Below are positions 13,661 through 14,437 of a DNA stretch of 14,437 nucleotides, piece by piece. Numbering within the stretch: the first letter of the stretch is position 1; each line of letters opens with the position of its first letter. The notes beneath the pieces are model-generated. The model saw only the letters and a list, made by a program, of their open reading frames with translations. It did not search any database and had not been told where the DNA came from. This stretch comes from an uncultured Clostridia bacterium (lineage in GTDB: Bacteria; Bacillota; Clostridia; TANB77; CAG-508), in NCBI GenBank assembly GCA_934169535.1, contig CAKPOC010000031.1, positions 1 through 14,437 of the forward strand, read 5' to 3'. The translations under genes were made by a program, and so were the position numbers.

Positions 13661-13777
13661 AAATGTGAAACTTTTTTAATATATAATTGTAGTTTTTGTT
13701 TCACATTTATATTATAACATAAAACTTAAGAAATGCGAAACTTTTTTTGAAATATTTATAAATATTGTTTCACATTT
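13661..13777 (-). promoter_or_regulatory. Fic gene promoter with four copies of an 11-bp operator-like repeat
   Basis: The sequence AAATGTGAAAC or its complement occurs at 13661-13671, 13698-13708, 13731-13741 (one change, TGCG) and 13767-13777, as two inverted pairs with 26- and 25-nt spacers. The -10 TATAAT (13711-13716, minus) lies next to the second copy. The -35 TTCGCA (13734-13739, 17-nt spacer) lies inside the third. A dimeric or tetrameric repressor, possibly with DNA looping, would fit. No regulator gene is adjacent. Confidence 0.75.
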
Positions 13778-14054
13778 TTAAAATTTTATACAAAAAAATC
13801 CTATTAACTAATATTAGTACCATAAAAGTTTAACAAAAATGGTAGCAAAAAAAGTATATACAAAAAAGACTACCTTGAAATACAAAAAATTGGTAGTATA
13901 ATAAATATAATGAAATATATGACTATCTAATTTTTGTCAAGTCTTTTTTTTATGGATTTATTATATTATTTTTTTGTATGGCAAACAAGCGAAAACGATA
14001 TATTTTTTAAAATTGTATCTTTTTCACTTCTTTTATGATAAAATTAATTTATGA
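13778..14054. other. Noncoding AT-rich stretch between the IS110 remnant and the Fic promoter
   Basis: No gene is seen. It holds a 12-base palindrome ACTAATATTAGT (13807-13818), an inverted pair TACCAT/ATGGTA (13818-13823 and 13839-13844), GGTAG/CTACC/GGTAG at 13841, 13870 and 13892, and a plus-strand promoter-like TTGAAA-N16-TATAAT (13875-13902) followed about 35 nt later by a run of eight T. It may include the 3' noncoding end of the insertion sequence, or encode a short RNA; nothing decides between these. Confidence 0.4.
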
Positions 14055-14437
14055 TTAGTTTTCTAAGAATTGTTTATTATTTTTGCACATAGAATATAAC
14101 ATTCTTAGAATTTTTGTAGAACAAGCAGTTAGGCTTTCGTAATAATGTTTGCCTTCTGCTTTTTTATTTTGATAATAAATATATACTGGATGTTCTGGAT
14201 AATTTGAAGCACCAAGTTTTACTACCATTTGGCTACAATTAAATAATATATATCGTGCATATTTGTTTCCTCTTTTTGATATTGCTCCTTTCACATTTAT
14301 ACTTTTTCCAGATTGTTTTATTGTTGGATCAAGTCCACAAAAAGCTATTAATTGTTTTGGACTATTTTAGCCATATCTGAAAGATTCTTGACATCTTTAT
14401 GCTCTTTATCAACTCCTGGATATGAGTTGGCTGAAGC
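14055..14437 (-). pseudogene. IS110-family transposase, decayed and cut by the window edge
   Basis: The frame from 14368 to 14055 reads SPKQLIAFCGLDPTIKQSGKSINVKGAISKRGNKYARYILFNC, then KKAEGKHYYESLTACSTKILRMLYSM. This is the C-terminal (Transposase_20) half of IS110-type transposases, with the conserved FxGLDP, ISKRG and GKxY...KxLR elements. To the right of about 14368 the frame is lost: a stop appears, and the upstream part reads in another frame (NSYPGVDKEHKDVKNLSDMAKI) that also lacks the usual 'EIGDISRF' stretch. So at least one frameshift and probably a small deletion have inactivated it. The GTG at 14294 is only an internal codon. The N-terminal RuvC-like DEDD domain lies beyond the window, if it survives. 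Confidence 0.82.

Noticed and set aside
13839..13901. A 20-codon plus-strand frame MVAKKVYTKKTTLKYKKLVV
   Set aside because: No ribosome site precedes it, it overlaps the inverted repeats and a promoter-like sequence, and lysine-rich short frames arise often in AT-rich DNA.
14290..14300. A TTTCACATTTA sequence resembling the Fic operator inside the IS110 remnant
   Set aside because: It lies within transposase-coding sequence (Asn-Val-Lys), is far from the promoter, and is a single copy without an inverted partner.
1..14437. CRISPR array
   Set aside because: No regularly spaced direct repeats of 20 or more bases were seen; the repeats found are promoters, operators and hairpins.

Overview
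The window comes from an AT-rich, low-GC Firmicute, most likely a member of the Clostridia. The evidence is the strong AGGAGG-type ribosome binding sites, TTTACA/TATAAT promoters, many stem-plus-T-tract terminators, a tRNA-Arg with encoded CCA, and the protein families present. No 16S or other species marker is present, so nothing finer can be said.

Layout. (1) 1-2110 is a rearranged restriction/recombination locus beside a tRNA. It holds the 3' end of a type I restriction specificity gene (hsdS), an intact XerC/D-like tyrosine recombinase on the minus strand, a second start-less hsdS piece, and the C-terminal half of a Tn916/phage-type integrase fused in frame to that piece. The fusion ends 7 bases from the 3' end of a minus-strand tRNA-Arg(ACG). 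This looks like a phase-variable hsdS locus joined to the scar of an integrative element that used the tRNA. (2) 2200-5500 holds six small minus-strand genes of unknown function, arranged as four transcription units. Each unit has a near-identical TTTACA-N17-TATAAT promoter and a 5' leader of about 75-97 nt. The leader's first transcribed bases pair with a segment ending about 25 nt before the start codon, and each unit ends in its own terminator. This is the most unusual part of the window. (3) 5577-9183 is a two-gene operon for a heterodimeric ABC exporter with one degenerate ATPase site. (4) 9215-10607 (minus) is a YhfW-like FAD oxidoreductase with a C-terminal Rieske domain, broken by one frameshift. 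(5) 10708-12235 encodes a membrane-anchored protein of unknown function and a Nudix hydrolase, followed by a broken radical SAM gene. (6) 12530-13780 holds a minus-strand Fic/Doc-fold gene whose motif lacks the catalytic histidine. Its promoter is flanked by four copies of an 11-bp operator-like sequence, and its 3' side is rich in hairpins. (7) The right edge is a decayed IS110-family transposase.

How it fits together. The mix of hsdS pieces, integrase scar, solitary unknown small genes, broken genes, a Fic protein and an IS110 remnant suggests accessory DNA that has gained and lost pieces around a tRNA. The ABC exporter and the oxidoreductase look more like ordinary chromosomal genes. The small-gene cluster lies on the far side of the tRNA from the integrase scar, so it need not have arrived on the same element.
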